Assembly (NCBI GenBank): GCA_009693785.1
Contig: SHWP01000034.1
Span: forward strand, 1-40,297
Direction of reading: 5' to 3'
Origin: Rhodospirillaceae bacterium
GTDB taxonomy: Bacteria; Pseudomonadota; Alphaproteobacteria; Rhodospirillales; Rhodospirillaceae
DNA length: 40,297 nucleotides
Below are positions 17,519 through 26,415 of this stretch, one piece after another. The position numbers and the translations under genes are program-made. The first letter of the stretch is position 1. Each line of letters starts with the position of its first letter. The notes beneath the pieces were generated by a model that did not search any database, was not told where the DNA came from, and worked only from the letters and a program-made list of their open reading frames with translations.

Positions 17519-18015
17519 TTATTTGCACTGACTCGACATCGTGGCCGAGATGGGGTCGTTCTGCGGTGTAATCGGTGGCGTACTTTCAGTGACAATCTCA
17601 TAGCCTGCATAATAGCCCTTGGTGGTGGCCTTGATCGCCACGTCGAAAACATTTTTGCCTAGAAGCTCAAGACGTTGCCCAACAAAATCCGTCGAGACGA
17701 GCTTGGCATCATAGAGATACATCAAGATTTTTTCGTGGACCATTGGGATGGCCCAACACCCGGGCCGTTGTTTTTCACCGATATCTAGAAACAATCGGAT
17801 CGTAAAGACTTCGTACCTGATCGTACCGTCGGAGGCCTTGGCAGGCACCATGAAGGGTTGAAGCTGAACTTTCGCGCCGCCGTATCCAATTTTTTGGGCT
17901 TGAGTTTGTCCGGGCTTGGGCGGCGGTTTTTTTGCTGCGCAAGCGCGGGCGAGGCAGCCGTAAATACTGATACCAAAGCCGCGATTACCGATAATCGAAA
18001 TAAATAACTGATCAT
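17519..18015 (-). pseudogene. Secreted protein gene with a frame break at an A6 run (FliL-like pattern, unconfirmed)
   Basis: The first part starts at ATG 18015 with a clean signal peptide (MISYLFRLSVIAALVSVF.., cut after PALA) and then KNRRPSPDKLKPKK. This frame runs on to a stop at 17785 with no domain-like content. The neighbouring frame continues sensibly from the same place: KIGYGGAKVQLQPFMVP, GTIRYEVFTIRLFLDIGEKQ, then DFVGQRLELLGKNVF, ending at 17519. The shift lies at six A on the coding strand (T at 17890-17895). One extra A, or a -1 slip on AAA AAA, joins the frames into about 165 residues. The VxLxPFxVP..RYEVFTIRLFLD pattern resembles FliL-like domains, but I am not sure. It could be a mutation, a sequencing error, or recoding. 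It follows tadA by 49 bases. Confidence 0.6.
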
Positions 18016-18064
18016 GCCAACATAGTAAGGATCAGCGGTGGTTTTGGCCAGAGTGATGCGCCCG

Positions 18065-18523
18065 TTACTTCCGCAAAGTTGCAAAGAAATCTTTCAGTAA
18101 GGTCTCGGCGCGCTCGGCCTGAACGCCCCCCACGACCTCTGGGCGGTGATGGCATGTCGATTGTGTGAATATGCGGGGCCCGTGATCAACACCCCCGCCT
18201 TTGGGATCGTAAGCGGCATAAACCAAGCGTTTGATGCGCGCTAACGAAGCGGCGGTGGCGCACATCGCACAGGGCTCAAGGGTCACGATCAGTTCACAAT
18301 TTTCCAACCGGGGACTGCCATACTTCGCAGCCGCCGCACGCAACGCCAGAATTTCGGCATGGGCGGTGGGGTCGTTGCGCGCCTCTACTTCATTCCCGCT
18401 GACAGCCAAGATCTCGCCGGCAGGCCCAGCCACCACGGCACCGACGGGGATCTCACCACGGGCACCTGCAGCCTGGGCGGCGGCGAAGGCAAGTTCCATG
18501 GGGTCGGATAAGTGCTGGGTCAT
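18065..18523 (-). CDS. tadA: tRNA adenosine(34) deaminase TadA
   Basis: The product has 152 residues. The zinc-binding deaminase motifs HAE (H55, E57) and PCAMC (C85, C88) are present with the usual spacing, and DPTAHAEILALRAAA plus RLVYAAYDPKGG are typical of bacterial TadA. It converts A34 to inosine in tRNA-Arg(ACG), which is needed to read CGN codons. ATG 18523 gives a slightly extended N-terminus, and an ATG 24 bases further in (MELAFAAAQ) is a reasonable alternative. In many alphaproteobacteria tadA is next to the RluB-type synthase and rsmD. Here two other genes lie between them. Confidence 0.95.
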   Translation of the reverse strand: MTQHLSDPMELAFAAAQAAGARGEIPVGAVVAGPAGEILAVSGNEVEARNDPTAHAEILALRAAAAKYGSPRLENCELIVTLEPCAMCATAASLARIKRLVYAAYDPKGGGVDHGPRIFTQSTCHHRPEVVGGVQAERAETLLKDFFATLRK

Positions 18524-18681
18524 GGCGGGACAGTCGTTGGCCTGGCCGAATCGGTCAAGCCCATGCAGTGGCCGACGGGCGTCGACATTCGTTAATAAAG
18601 GGTAAGAAATTGGTAACCATTGCCGCCTTATATTAAAGCCGGATTTCGCAGCTCACCCTGGACGCAACTTAGGACTTAGCA

Positions 18682-19725
18682 ATGGTTTACTCGGCCACCG
18701 ATGTTGTGCAGGTCGCAGGCGCGAAGATCGCACGCTCGACGCTAAAGGGCATTCAGGTCGCCAGCGCCCAATCAGGGGTCAGCTTTCAATACTTGTTGGC
18801 GAAAGCCTCGCAAGAAAGCGGCTTCAAGACTGATGCCGAGGCCAGCACGTCATCGGCGTCTGGTTTGTACCAATTTACACGCGGGACTTGGTTTGATGTG
18901 TTCAAGCGCCACGGCGCAGAACTAGGCCTGGGCAATTTGTCTGACCGGATCTTGGCTGGGCCAGGCGGACGCCTCAGCGTCTTCGACAAAGCGGTTGAAA
19001 AACAAATCCTTGATCTGCGCGATGACCCGGAAACCTCGGCAAAGTTCGCAGCCGCCTATGCGCGCGATAATGCCGAAGCCTTGAGTCAAACCCTCAATCG
19101 CGATCTTGATGCCACCGACCTCTACCTCGCTCATTTCCTTGGTGCCTCGGGTGCGAGCCAAATGCTGGCGGCAGAAGAATCCGCGCCAAACATTTATGCC
19201 TCGCATGTCGCCCCAGAGGCTGCGCGGGCCAATCGCAGTGTCTTTTTTACCGAAACAGGCGCTCCGCGCACCGTCGGCGCCGTGATCGATTTGATTCGTG
19301 AACGGTTTGGCGGCCAAATGGATCGGTTCGCCGATATTGCCGCAACCATGGCAGGCGAGGACGATGCCCAGGCTATTATCGCCGACCTCGACACTCAACC
19401 CACCCCGCATGATACCCATGCCTCCACGCCTGGCCAAAACGACTTTGGTGCGGCCTTGCGAGCGGGCAACAGCGAGCGCAGCATGATCTCGATGTTTGTG
19501 CTGCAAGAACTGGCGCGCATGATTACCTCACAGCCTATGTCCATGGGCGATGAGGAGGACGAGACCGCCTCAACCACAAATTTGGGCGTTGGCGGTTTCC
19601 AAGGCGAGGATATGTCCAACGTTCTGGTCGATAGCATGGCGCGCAACAACCTGTCCTCGCCGTTAAGTTCGGCCATCAGTTCGGGCCAGGCCGCGCGGGC
19701 CTATGGCGTCACCGCACGCCGCTAG
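18682..19725 (+). CDS. Lytic transglycosylase-like protein (SLT domain)
   Basis: The product has 347 residues. The N-terminal SLT domain has the catalytic Glu as E45 in AKASQESGF, followed by SASGLYQFTRGTW at 58-70, the usual core of the goose-lysozyme-like fold. LYLAHFLGASGA near 148 is the conserved helix that completes the domain. The remaining about 150 residues are acidic and low in complexity, with no recognisable domain. There is no signal peptide, which is common for transglycosylases exported with flagellar or secretion machines, or for phage-type enzymes. The upstream region is divergent with tadA. The product probably cleaves peptidoglycan glycan strands. Which machine it serves cannot be told here. 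Confidence 0.85.
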   Translation: MVYSATDVVQVAGAKIARSTLKGIQVASAQSGVSFQYLLAKASQESGFKTDAEASTSSASGLYQFTRGTWFDVFKRHGAELGLGNLSDRILAGPGGRLSVFDKAVEKQILDLRDDPETSAKFAAAYARDNAEALSQTLNRDLDATDLYLAHFLGASGASQMLAAEESAPNIYASHVAPEAARANRSVFFTETGAPRTVGAVIDLIRERFGGQMDRFADIAATMAGEDDAQAIIADLDTQPTPHDTHASTPGQNDFGAALRAGNSERSMISMFVLQELARMITSQPMSMGDEEDETASTTNLGVGGFQGEDMSNVLVDSMARNNLSSPLSSAISSGQAARAYGVTARR

Positions 19726-19796
19726 TGCTTTGATCGCTTGACAGCTTGCTGAACTCAGCGCAACTCAAGGCGAAAGCGGAACACGGCAAGGGTCGA

Positions 19797-20510
19797 ATGC
19801 GCTCACCGGTCATCGGCATCACCGCCGACAGCGAACAGCCTGGCGGCTATTCAAAATTCCCATGGTACGCGCTGCGCCAGAATTATTGTTCGGCGGTCCG
19901 CGAGGCTGGGGGCATTCCCGTCATGCTGCCTCATGAAGTAGGCCTCATCGCCACTTATTCAAGCATGATTGATGGCTTGCTGGTGTCGGGCGGGGCGTTC
20001 GATGTGGACCCCGCCTTATTTGGCGCCACCGAACGCCACACCAGCGTGACCCTGAAAGAAGGCCGCACCGATTTCGAGCTTGGCATCACCCGCGCCATGC
20101 TGGACGCCGACAAACCGATCCTTGGTATTTGTGGCGGCCAACAATTGCTCGCCGTGGCCTTGGGTGGACGCTTGATTCAGCACATTCCCGACGAGGTCAA
20201 AGCCCCCCTCGCCCATGAGCAGCCCAATCCGCGCAATGAACCGGGACACGATGTAACGATCTGCGAAGGTACACTTCTCTTTAAAATTGGCGGGCTGGTA
20301 CGCACCGCCGTCAATAGTGCCCATCATCAAGCGGTGAAGGACATCCCGTCATCGCTGAAAGTGAACGCCGTGGCTTCTGATGGCGTCATTGAGGGCATCG
20401 AAGATCCTTCGCGTAAATTCTGCATCGGTGTGCAGTGGCACCCGGAATTTCACATTAGCCCGGTGGATACCAAATTGTTCCACGCCTTCATCGATGCTTG
20501 CCGCACATGA
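19797..20510 (+). CDS. Gamma-glutamyl-gamma-aminobutyrate hydrolase-like (peptidase C26)
   Basis: The start is taken at ATG 19797 (MRSPVIGIT) with AAGGG just before it, and a TTG 51 bases upstream is unlikely. The protein has 237 residues of the class I glutamine amidotransferase fold. The nucleophile Cys112 is in GICGGQQLLAV, and His216/Glu218 are in QWHPEF. VNSAHHQAV matches the C26 hydrolases such as PuuD, which release GABA from gamma-glutamyl-GABA. No other putrescine-pathway gene is nearby, so the exact substrate is open. It overlaps the next gene by ATGA and is translationally coupled to it. Confidence 0.9.
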   Translation: MRSPVIGITADSEQPGGYSKFPWYALRQNYCSAVREAGGIPVMLPHEVGLIATYSSMIDGLLVSGGAFDVDPALFGATERHTSVTLKEGRTDFELGITRAMLDADKPILGICGGQQLLAVALGGRLIQHIPDEVKAPLAHEQPNPRNEPGHDVTICEGTLLFKIGGLVRTAVNSAHHQAVKDIPSSLKVNAVASDGVIEGIEDPSRKFCIGVQWHPEFHISPVDTKLFHAFIDACRT

Positions 20511-21298
20511 ATAAATCAGTTGCGGCAGATTCAACCAAAGCCTTCGCAGGCGAGCGCATCGCCAAGGTTTTATCGCGCGCCGGCCTTTGCTCGCGCCGCG
20601 ACGCCGAACGCTGGATCACAGCTGGCCGCGTCAGCGTCAATGGCGAAACACTGAGTTCTGCCGCGCGCAACGTCGAGGCAAGCGACGTTGTCGTGGTCGA
20701 TGGCAAGCCCCTACCCCAAAAAGAGAAAGCCAGACTGTGGCGTTACCATAAACCCTCGGGCTTGGTGACAAGCCACAAGGATGAAAAAGGCCGCAACACG
20801 GTTTTCGATGCGCTGAGAAACGAACTGCCGCGCGTGGTCAGCATTGGGCGGCTTGATCTCAACTCCGAGGGCTTGCTGTTGCTCACCAATGACGGCGGCC
20901 TTGCGCGTGAATTGGAACACCCCTCGAAGGGCTGGGTGCGACGCTATCGCGTCCGTGTCCATGGCAAACCCGACCCAGAAATACTTGAAAACTTGAAGTC
21001 CGGAATCACCATCGATGGTGTGCGGTATGGGCCGATCATCGCCTCGCTTGAACGTTCCCAAGGCGCGGCCAATGCCTGGGTCATGATGTCGTTGACGGAA
21101 GGCAAAAACCGCGAGATACGCAAGGTCTTGGCCCATTTGGGGTTGGCGGTCACGCGCTTGATCCGGGTGTCCTATGGGCCCTATCAGTTGGGCAGCCTTG
21201 AACGCGGTGAGGTCGAGGAAATTTCGGGCAAGGTGATCACCGAACAGTTAGGCCGCAAACCCAATGCCAAACCGGCGCATAAAGCCCGTCGCACCTAA
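20507..21298 (+). CDS. rluB: rRNA pseudouridine synthase (RluB/RsuA family)
   Basis: The product has 263 residues from the ATG that overlaps the previous stop. An S4 RNA-binding domain (ERIAKVLSRAGLCSRRDAER.., about 16-62) is followed by the RsuA-type catalytic domain with D117 in GRLDLNSEGLLLLTND, the catalytic aspartate. EGKNREIRKVLAHLG is the second family signature. The S4 plus this active site puts it with RluB/RsuA/RluE. RluB (23S U2605) is the best guess because of the adjacent rsmD, as in other alphaproteobacteria. The C-terminal tail is basic and overlaps rsmD. Confidence 0.9.
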   Translation: MNKSVAADSTKAFAGERIAKVLSRAGLCSRRDAERWITAGRVSVNGETLSSAARNVEASDVVVVDGKPLPQKEKARLWRYHKPSGLVTSHKDEKGRNTVFDALRNELPRVVSIGRLDLNSEGLLLLTNDGGLARELEHPSKGWVRRYRVRVHGKPDPEILENLKSGITIDGVRYGPIIASLERSQGAANAWVMMSLTEGKNREIRKVLAHLGLAVTRLIRVSYGPYQLGSLERGEVEEISGKVITEQLGRKPNAKPAHKARRT

Positions 21299-21899
21299 AG
21301 CTGCGACACAAAGCCACAAGGGCTGCGGCTGGCTGCGTATTATCGGCGGCGCCTGGCGCGGGCGCAAAATTCAAGTGGCCGAAACAGAGCACCTGCGCCC
21401 CACCAACGAACGCGCCCGCGAAGCGATTTTTAACAAGCTCATGCATGGCGAAGAAACGCTTGGCGTGCGCTTACCCGGCGCTCGCGTCGCCGACCTGTTC
21501 GCTGGCACGGGTGCTTTGGGGCTGGAAGCACTTTCACGGGGGGCAGAGCGAGCGGTTTTTGTCGAACAGGATATCGCAGCAGGACGTGCTCTTGAGCAAG
21601 CCATTGCGGTTTTGGGAGCCGAAGACCGCGCGGACGTTTTGATCGCAGATGCAACGGCGTTGCCGCCTGTATCATCGCCGTTTGATATCGTTTTTCTTGA
21701 TCCGCCTTACGGAACGGACGCAATAGGCCGAGCCTTGACTGCGGCATTGGCACGCAACTGGATCAAGCCTGGCGGACTTGTGGTAGCTGAACTCGAGACT
21801 GGCGCTGGGCCGGTGCTGCCCCAAGGTTATGAGTTGCTTGATCGGCGCCGCTATGGCCGGGCGGAAATATTTTTTCTGCGAACTACCGCCGCACCCTGA
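21264..21899 (+). CDS. rsmD: 16S rRNA (guanine-966-N2)-methyltransferase RsmD
   Basis: This 211-residue SAM-dependent methyltransferase has RIIGGAWRGRK and LRPTNERAREAIFN, which are RsmD signatures. The SAM loop DLFAGTGALGLEALSRGA is at about 78-94, and the catalytic DPPY is at 146-149. It methylates G966 of 16S rRNA. The only ATG upstream of the conserved start region gives a 35-base overlap with rluB, so the true start may be a little further in. It is the last gene of a tightly packed C26-rluB-rsmD run and converges with the next gene. Confidence 0.94.
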   Translation: MPNRRIKPVAPKAATQSHKGCGWLRIIGGAWRGRKIQVAETEHLRPTNERAREAIFNKLMHGEETLGVRLPGARVADLFAGTGALGLEALSRGAERAVFVEQDIAAGRALEQAIAVLGAEDRADVLIADATALPPVSSPFDIVFLDPPYGTDAIGRALTAALARNWIKPGGLVVAELETGAGPVLPQGYELLDRRRYGRAEIFFLRTTAAP

Positions 21900-21907
21900 C
21901 CAAACCG

Positions 21908-22829
21908 CTATCGCTGAATCGGTGGTGCCCCACCATCAGAGAACTTATCATCCAATTCAGGCGGTAGGGGCCGATCATCGGCTTCCTCTTGGGCGGCCTC
22001 GCCTTCTTTCTTTTGTTCTTCTTCTGTGATGCGCTGATAAACCTTCGCTTCGACAAGATGCATGACATCGCGTAGCGGATCTTCTTCCGGTGCGGGAGCG
22101 ATCAACCACTCCCATTCCTCGTTGTGGATGTGCTTGATAGTGTCGGGCAACTTCAGGGCTTTAAGCAAATCCGTACGAGTAACAATTTTATCGCCCGCCA
22201 GAACATACCGCTCGACATCGGTAATAATCAGGCCCACCCCCGCTGCATCGTGAGCAATCGCTTTGACGTGCTGCTCCATGATTTGGTAGGCGAGTTTATC
22301 GGAATCGAGCTCCGAGAACCCGCGCTCTTTCTCGAAGTATTCGACAAAGGGCCCGGCCAGTTGCGTTAGGCAATTGCACGAGACAATAAAGTCAGCATCT
22401 TTCAAGTGCGGAATGCGCGCCGGGGGGGGCTGGAACATGAGGGCCCGGGGCACGGCGCTCCTTCATGGCCAAGAACACGCCCGTGATATCGCCCGTCAGA
22501 AGTTTGACGTTAAAATGCCGCTTCGCCTCGGCGACGACTTGCGGCATGTGAAACATATCCACCAGATAAACTTGATCGAAGCGGGAGGCGAGCGGGCCCA
22601 AAGGTATTTCCAGCAACAACCCCGAGCCGATGATCACGCAGGTGCCTTGCCGCTCGCACAAATCGGCCGTCTTGATGATCACGTTGCGGCAGGAGCGGAT
22701 ATGCGACTCCCATGCCAAAGCACACCGCTTGGCCCGGAATTCAAGCGCAATCAGACGATTGAGGTATCCGAACTTACGCACACGTTCGGGCGCGAAAGTC
22801 GTCCAATATCGCCACAATTCGCCAAGCAT
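21908..22829 (-). pseudogene. Methyltransferase-like gene split by a frame break at a C8 run
   Basis: The first frame starts at ATG 22829 (MLGELWRYWTTFAPERVRK). It has a SAM-binding-like segment CVIIGSGLLLEIPL, then FDQVYLVDMF and VKLLTGDITG. It ends at 22392, a few codons after eight C on the coding strand (G at 22422-22429). The next frame carries on at once with PPARIPHLKDADFIVSCNCLTQL and continues to a charged tail ending at 21908. Removing one C joins both into about 306 residues with no stop. The joined protein looks like a class I methyltransferase-like fold (VIIGSG, then DADFIVSCNCL as the later strand), though I cannot name a substrate. It is either a real frameshift, a length-variable tract, or a sequencing error. 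It lies 101 bases downstream of mutL. Confidence 0.65.
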
Positions 22830-22930
22830 CGCCGGACCGCAAAAAATTCAATGGATGAAGGATCAAAGCCGAGAACATGGGTGCTCGCAACCGCGATTCC
22901 CAAGAGCCACGCGTATCAGTTGTATTCAAT

Positions 22931-24736
22931 CTAGCGGCGGCCAAAAAGTCGTTCAATATCGGCCAATTTTAACTCGACATATGTCGGCCGACCATGATTG
23001 CACTGGCCGGAATTGGGTGTGACTTCCATTTGCCGTAACAGCGCATTCATTTCTGGCGGGTTCAATCGCCGACCGGCGCGAACCGCCGAGTGACAAGCCA
23101 TGGTGCCGCACACATCTGCCAGCCGGTCCTGCAGACTGACGGCTTGGTCCCACTCGGCCAGTTCATCGGCAAGATCGTGCAATAGTCCGGCCACATCGCC
23201 ATCGCCCATTAGGGCGGGCACTTCACGCACGGCGATGGCCCCTGTTCCAAAAGGTTCAAGCACTAGGCCAAGGTCGGCCATTTCGCCCACGCGGGCCAGC
23301 ACACGCCCGGCGCGCGTTTCATCCATCTCGACGACTTCGGGGATAAGAAGGATTTGGCGCTGAATGCCCCCGTTCGCCAAGGCTTGCTTCATGCGCTCGT
23401 ATAGCAGCCGTTCGTGCGCAGCGTGTTGATCGACGATGACGATGCCATCGCCGGTTTGAGCAACAATGTATGTTTCGTGGACCTGGGCACGCGCAACACC
23501 CAGGGGAAAGGCGCCTGAGCTAGCAACATCGTCCTGAGTATTTGGTGCTGAAGGCTGTGGCATGAACAACGCCGGTGATTCGGCCAACCCCGTCGCAGCG
23601 CCAATACTTTCTAGCGCACGCGCGGCGCCATAGGCTTGCGCAGGACGCGTTGCGAAAGGTTTAGCGAATGGCAGACTGCCAGGCTGGAACGCGCCCAGTG
23701 CCGCCGTCGCCACGCTGGAAGACGCACGATGACCGGATTCGGCCAACGTATGCCGGATTGCACCGATCAAAAGCCCGCGCACCACGCCCGCATCGCGAAA
23801 ACGCACTTCGGCTTTGGCCGGATGGACGTTCACATCCACTTCGCTGCGCGGAACGTCGAGGAACAACGCAACATAAGGATGGCGGTTCGAGGCCAGCACA
23901 TCTTGATAGGCCGCGCGTACGGCGCCCTGGAGCATGCGATCGCGCACGGGCCTGCCATTGACGAACAGATATTGCGCCATGGCATTGCCACGGTTCAGCG
24001 TCGGCAGCCCGATATAGCCATAAAGTTTCAATCCTTCGCGTTCGGCCGCCACGGGCACTGCGTTGGCGCCGAACTCTTTACCGAGAATAGCCGTAAGGCG
24101 TTCAAGGTGCGTGTCAAACAGATCTCCTTGCGTATGCGCCGCAGGAAGATTGAGTCGCGACTTGCCGTCGGCCGTGACACTGAACGCGATTTCTGGGTGC
24201 GCCATGGCTAAACGCTCGACCACGTCGATGACATAGGTGAGCTCGGTGGTTGCGGCCTTAAGGAACTTTAGCCGTGCCGGAGTTGCATAAAACAGATCGC
24301 GCACTTCCACCCGTGTGCCGCGCGGATGCGGTGCTGGAACCGGGCCCTGCTTTTGCCCACCCGCCACCATCATGTACCAGGCCGACTCTGCGTCCGACGT
24401 GCGACTAGTGATCGTCAGGCGTGAAATCGAGCCTATGGCAGGCAAAGCCTCACCACGAAACCCGAGGAAGCCAATATCGACCAAATCATCCGAAGGTAGC
24501 TTGGATGTGGCGTGACGCTCAACCGCTACTTCAAGATCGCGCGGCGTCATCCCTGAACCGTTGTCGACCACGACGATCAACGACTTGCCACCATCGTTCA
24601 AGGTAAGGTCAATGCGCGTGGCGCCTGCATCGACGGCATTCTCGATTAGTTCTTTGACGGCGGACGCAGGCCGCTCCACCACTTCGCCAGCGGCGATTTG
24701 GTTGACAAGATTTGGCGGCAGAAAACGAATGGCCAT
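22931..24736 (-). CDS. mutL: DNA mismatch repair protein MutL (with endonuclease motif)
   Basis: The start is MAIRFLPPNLVNQIAAGEV at 24736, giving 601 residues. A longer upstream frame is not expected. The GHKL ATPase domain has ELIENAVDAGA at about 29-39, DNGSGM at 58-63 and GFRGEAL at 92-98. The C-terminal domain carries DQHAAHERLLYE (D436-E447), which fits the DQHA(X)2E(X)4E nuclease motif. ACHSAVRAG and CNHGRPT also form part of that metal site. So this MutL is likely a nicking enzyme that works with MutS without MutH, as in most bacteria outside the enteric group. It starts 10 bases after the pgi stop. Confidence 0.97.
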   Translation of the reverse strand: MAIRFLPPNLVNQIAAGEVVERPASAVKELIENAVDAGATRIDLTLNDGGKSLIVVVDNGSGMTPRDLEVAVERHATSKLPSDDLVDIGFLGFRGEALPAIGSISRLTITSRTSDAESAWYMMVAGGQKQGPVPAPHPRGTRVEVRDLFYATPARLKFLKAATTELTYVIDVVERLAMAHPEIAFSVTADGKSRLNLPAAHTQGDLFDTHLERLTAILGKEFGANAVPVAAEREGLKLYGYIGLPTLNRGNAMAQYLFVNGRPVRDRMLQGAVRAAYQDVLASNRHPYVALFLDVPRSEVDVNVHPAKAEVRFRDAGVVRGLLIGAIRHTLAESGHRASSSVATAALGAFQPGSLPFAKPFATRPAQAYGAARALESIGAATGLAESPALFMPQPSAPNTQDDVASSGAFPLGVARAQVHETYIVAQTGDGIVIVDQHAAHERLLYERMKQALANGGIQRQILLIPEVVEMDETRAGRVLARVGEMADLGLVLEPFGTGAIAVREVPALMGDGDVAGLLHDLADELAEWDQAVSLQDRLADVCGTMACHSAVRAGRRLNPPEMNALLRQMEVTPNSGQCNHGRPTYVELKLADIERLFGRR

Positions 24737-24746
24737 CGGGCGTGGT

Positions 24747-26402
24747 CTACACGCTCCGGCGTTTGGCCTCAAGATAGGCAGCGGCCAGACCGGCTGTGGA
24801 TGAATCGCGATTAGCCACTTGGCCAGCCCCGTTGAGGGCCGGTTCCAGGCTTTTGGCCAGTTCCTTGCCCAACTCCACGCCCCATTGATCGAACGAGTTC
24901 ACGCCCCAAATCGCCCCTTGGACAAAGACCTTATGCTCGTAAAGCGCGAGCAATTGGCCAAGAGCAAAGGGTGACAGCGAGTCCAGCAGAATGGTGTTCG
25001 TGGGCCGATTGCCGGTAAACGCGCGGTGGGTTTTCAAAGTGTCAGGCGTGTTGGACAACTCACCGGCCGGGCGGCCCTTCATCAACGCCTCGGTTTGGGC
25101 AAAGCAATTGGCCAACAACAAGTCGCGGCTAGCGTCGATCCCCTGGTGGGGTCTCAGTGCCGCAATAAAATCGCACGGGATCAGGCGCGGGCTTTGATGC
25201 AAAAGTTGAAAGAATGAATGCTGGCTGTCGGACCCGCCGCCGCCAAAAACAATCGGCCCTGCCGCGGTTTCAACCGGGGTTCCTGACAATGTCACGCCCT
25301 TGCCGTTGCTCTCCATATCCACTTGCTGAATATGGAAGGGAAAAAGCTTTAGGCGGTGATCGTAAGGCAACAGTGCCGTGGCCGGTGCGGCAAAAAAGTC
25401 GGCGTACCACAAACCCAGCAGACCCAAGATCACGGGCATATTTTTCTCAAGGGGTGCGGTTTCGAAATGCCGGTCCATGGCGTGTGCGCCTGCGAGAAAT
25501 TGATCGAACACCTCAAAGCCGCAGGCCAGAGTAATAGGTAAGCCAATCGCCGAGCACACCGAATAGCGCCCGCCAACCCAATCCCACATGGGAAAGACGC
25601 TCTCTTCGGGAATGCCGAACTCCACTGTGGCATGATGGTTAGTGGATACGGCCACGAAATGCCGCGAAATGGACTGCTCGCCCAAGGCATCGGCGATCCA
25701 CAGCCGGGCAATCATTGCGTTAGACATGGTCTCGGCGGTGGTAAAGGTCTTGGATGAAATCACAAACAGCGTCGCGGCTGGGTCGCAATTACGCAGCACG
25801 TCGTCAATCTGAGTCCGATCCGGGTTTGAGACGAAAGCCACGGAGAGATCCGCACGCTGGTGATCTTTGAGCGCGTCGGCAACAAACATGGGGCCCAAAT
25901 GCGAGCCGCCGATTCCGATATTTACGACGTGGCGAATGGGCTTGCCTGTGGCACCCGTCCAAGCCCCGCTGCGAACCCGTTCGGAAAAGTCGCGCAGGCG
26001 CTTCAGGGTATACAACACGTCGGGCATCACATCGACACCATCGACTATAACGGGTCGTGCTTTGCCGTTTTTGCCGGGCCGATTGCGCAAGGCCACATGT
26101 AACACGGCGCGGTTCTCGGTGGTGTTGATTTTAGCGCCGGCAAACATCGCATTTCGTTGGTCCTCAAGGTGGCGCGCGCGGGCAAGATTCATCAGCAATT
26201 GGACTGTCTCAATCGTTATTCGATTTTTCGAGTAATCAAGCAGGAGCGATCCATCACGCAGCGAAAACTCTGCAAAGCGCTTGGGCTCGCGCGCAAATAA
26301 ATCGCGCATATGCACGCTCATCATGGCCGCAGCGTGAGCCTGTAGGGCCCGCCATTCTAGGGTTTTTGTCAGCGGAGCAATAACGCGAGTGGGTGTGGTC
26401 AT
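24747..26402 (-). CDS. pgi: Glucose-6-phosphate isomerase
   Basis: The 551-residue product interconverts glucose-6-phosphate and fructose-6-phosphate. Seen are NIGIGGSHLGP, FVISSKTFTTAET and the PGI signature VNSFDQWGVELGK near the C-terminus. GSDSQHSFFQLLHQ is a variant of the GTNGQHS-type segment that carries an active-site His. The C-terminal part is complete. The gene lies between the RutA-like gene (13 bases upstream) and mutL (10 bases downstream) on the same strand, so the three genes are probably one transcript. Confidence 0.96.
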   Translation of the reverse strand: MTTPTRVIAPLTKTLEWRALQAHAAAMMSVHMRDLFAREPKRFAEFSLRDGSLLLDYSKNRITIETVQLLMNLARARHLEDQRNAMFAGAKINTTENRAVLHVALRNRPGKNGKARPVIVDGVDVMPDVLYTLKRLRDFSERVRSGAWTGATGKPIRHVVNIGIGGSHLGPMFVADALKDHQRADLSVAFVSNPDRTQIDDVLRNCDPAATLFVISSKTFTTAETMSNAMIARLWIADALGEQSISRHFVAVSTNHHATVEFGIPEESVFPMWDWVGGRYSVCSAIGLPITLACGFEVFDQFLAGAHAMDRHFETAPLEKNMPVILGLLGLWYADFFAAPATALLPYDHRLKLFPFHIQQVDMESNGKGVTLSGTPVETAAGPIVFGGGGSDSQHSFFQLLHQSPRLIPCDFIAALRPHQGIDASRDLLLANCFAQTEALMKGRPAGELSNTPDTLKTHRAFTGNRPTNTILLDSLSPFALGQLLALYEHKVFVQGAIWGVNSFDQWGVELGKELAKSLEPALNGAGQVANRDSSTAGLAAAYLEAKRRSV

Positions 26403-26415
26403 TCGATAATATGGC

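Noticed and set aside
18592..18620. CtrA-like sites (TTAA..GTAA and TAACCAT) upstream of the transglycosylase gene.
   Set aside because: The matches are partial and short AT-rich words are expected by chance. There is no second supporting site.
24747..26402. Unusual active-site segment GSDSQHSFF in Pgi.
   Set aside because: The His and surrounding residues are kept, and variants at the TNG positions are known in this family, so I see no sign of inactivation.
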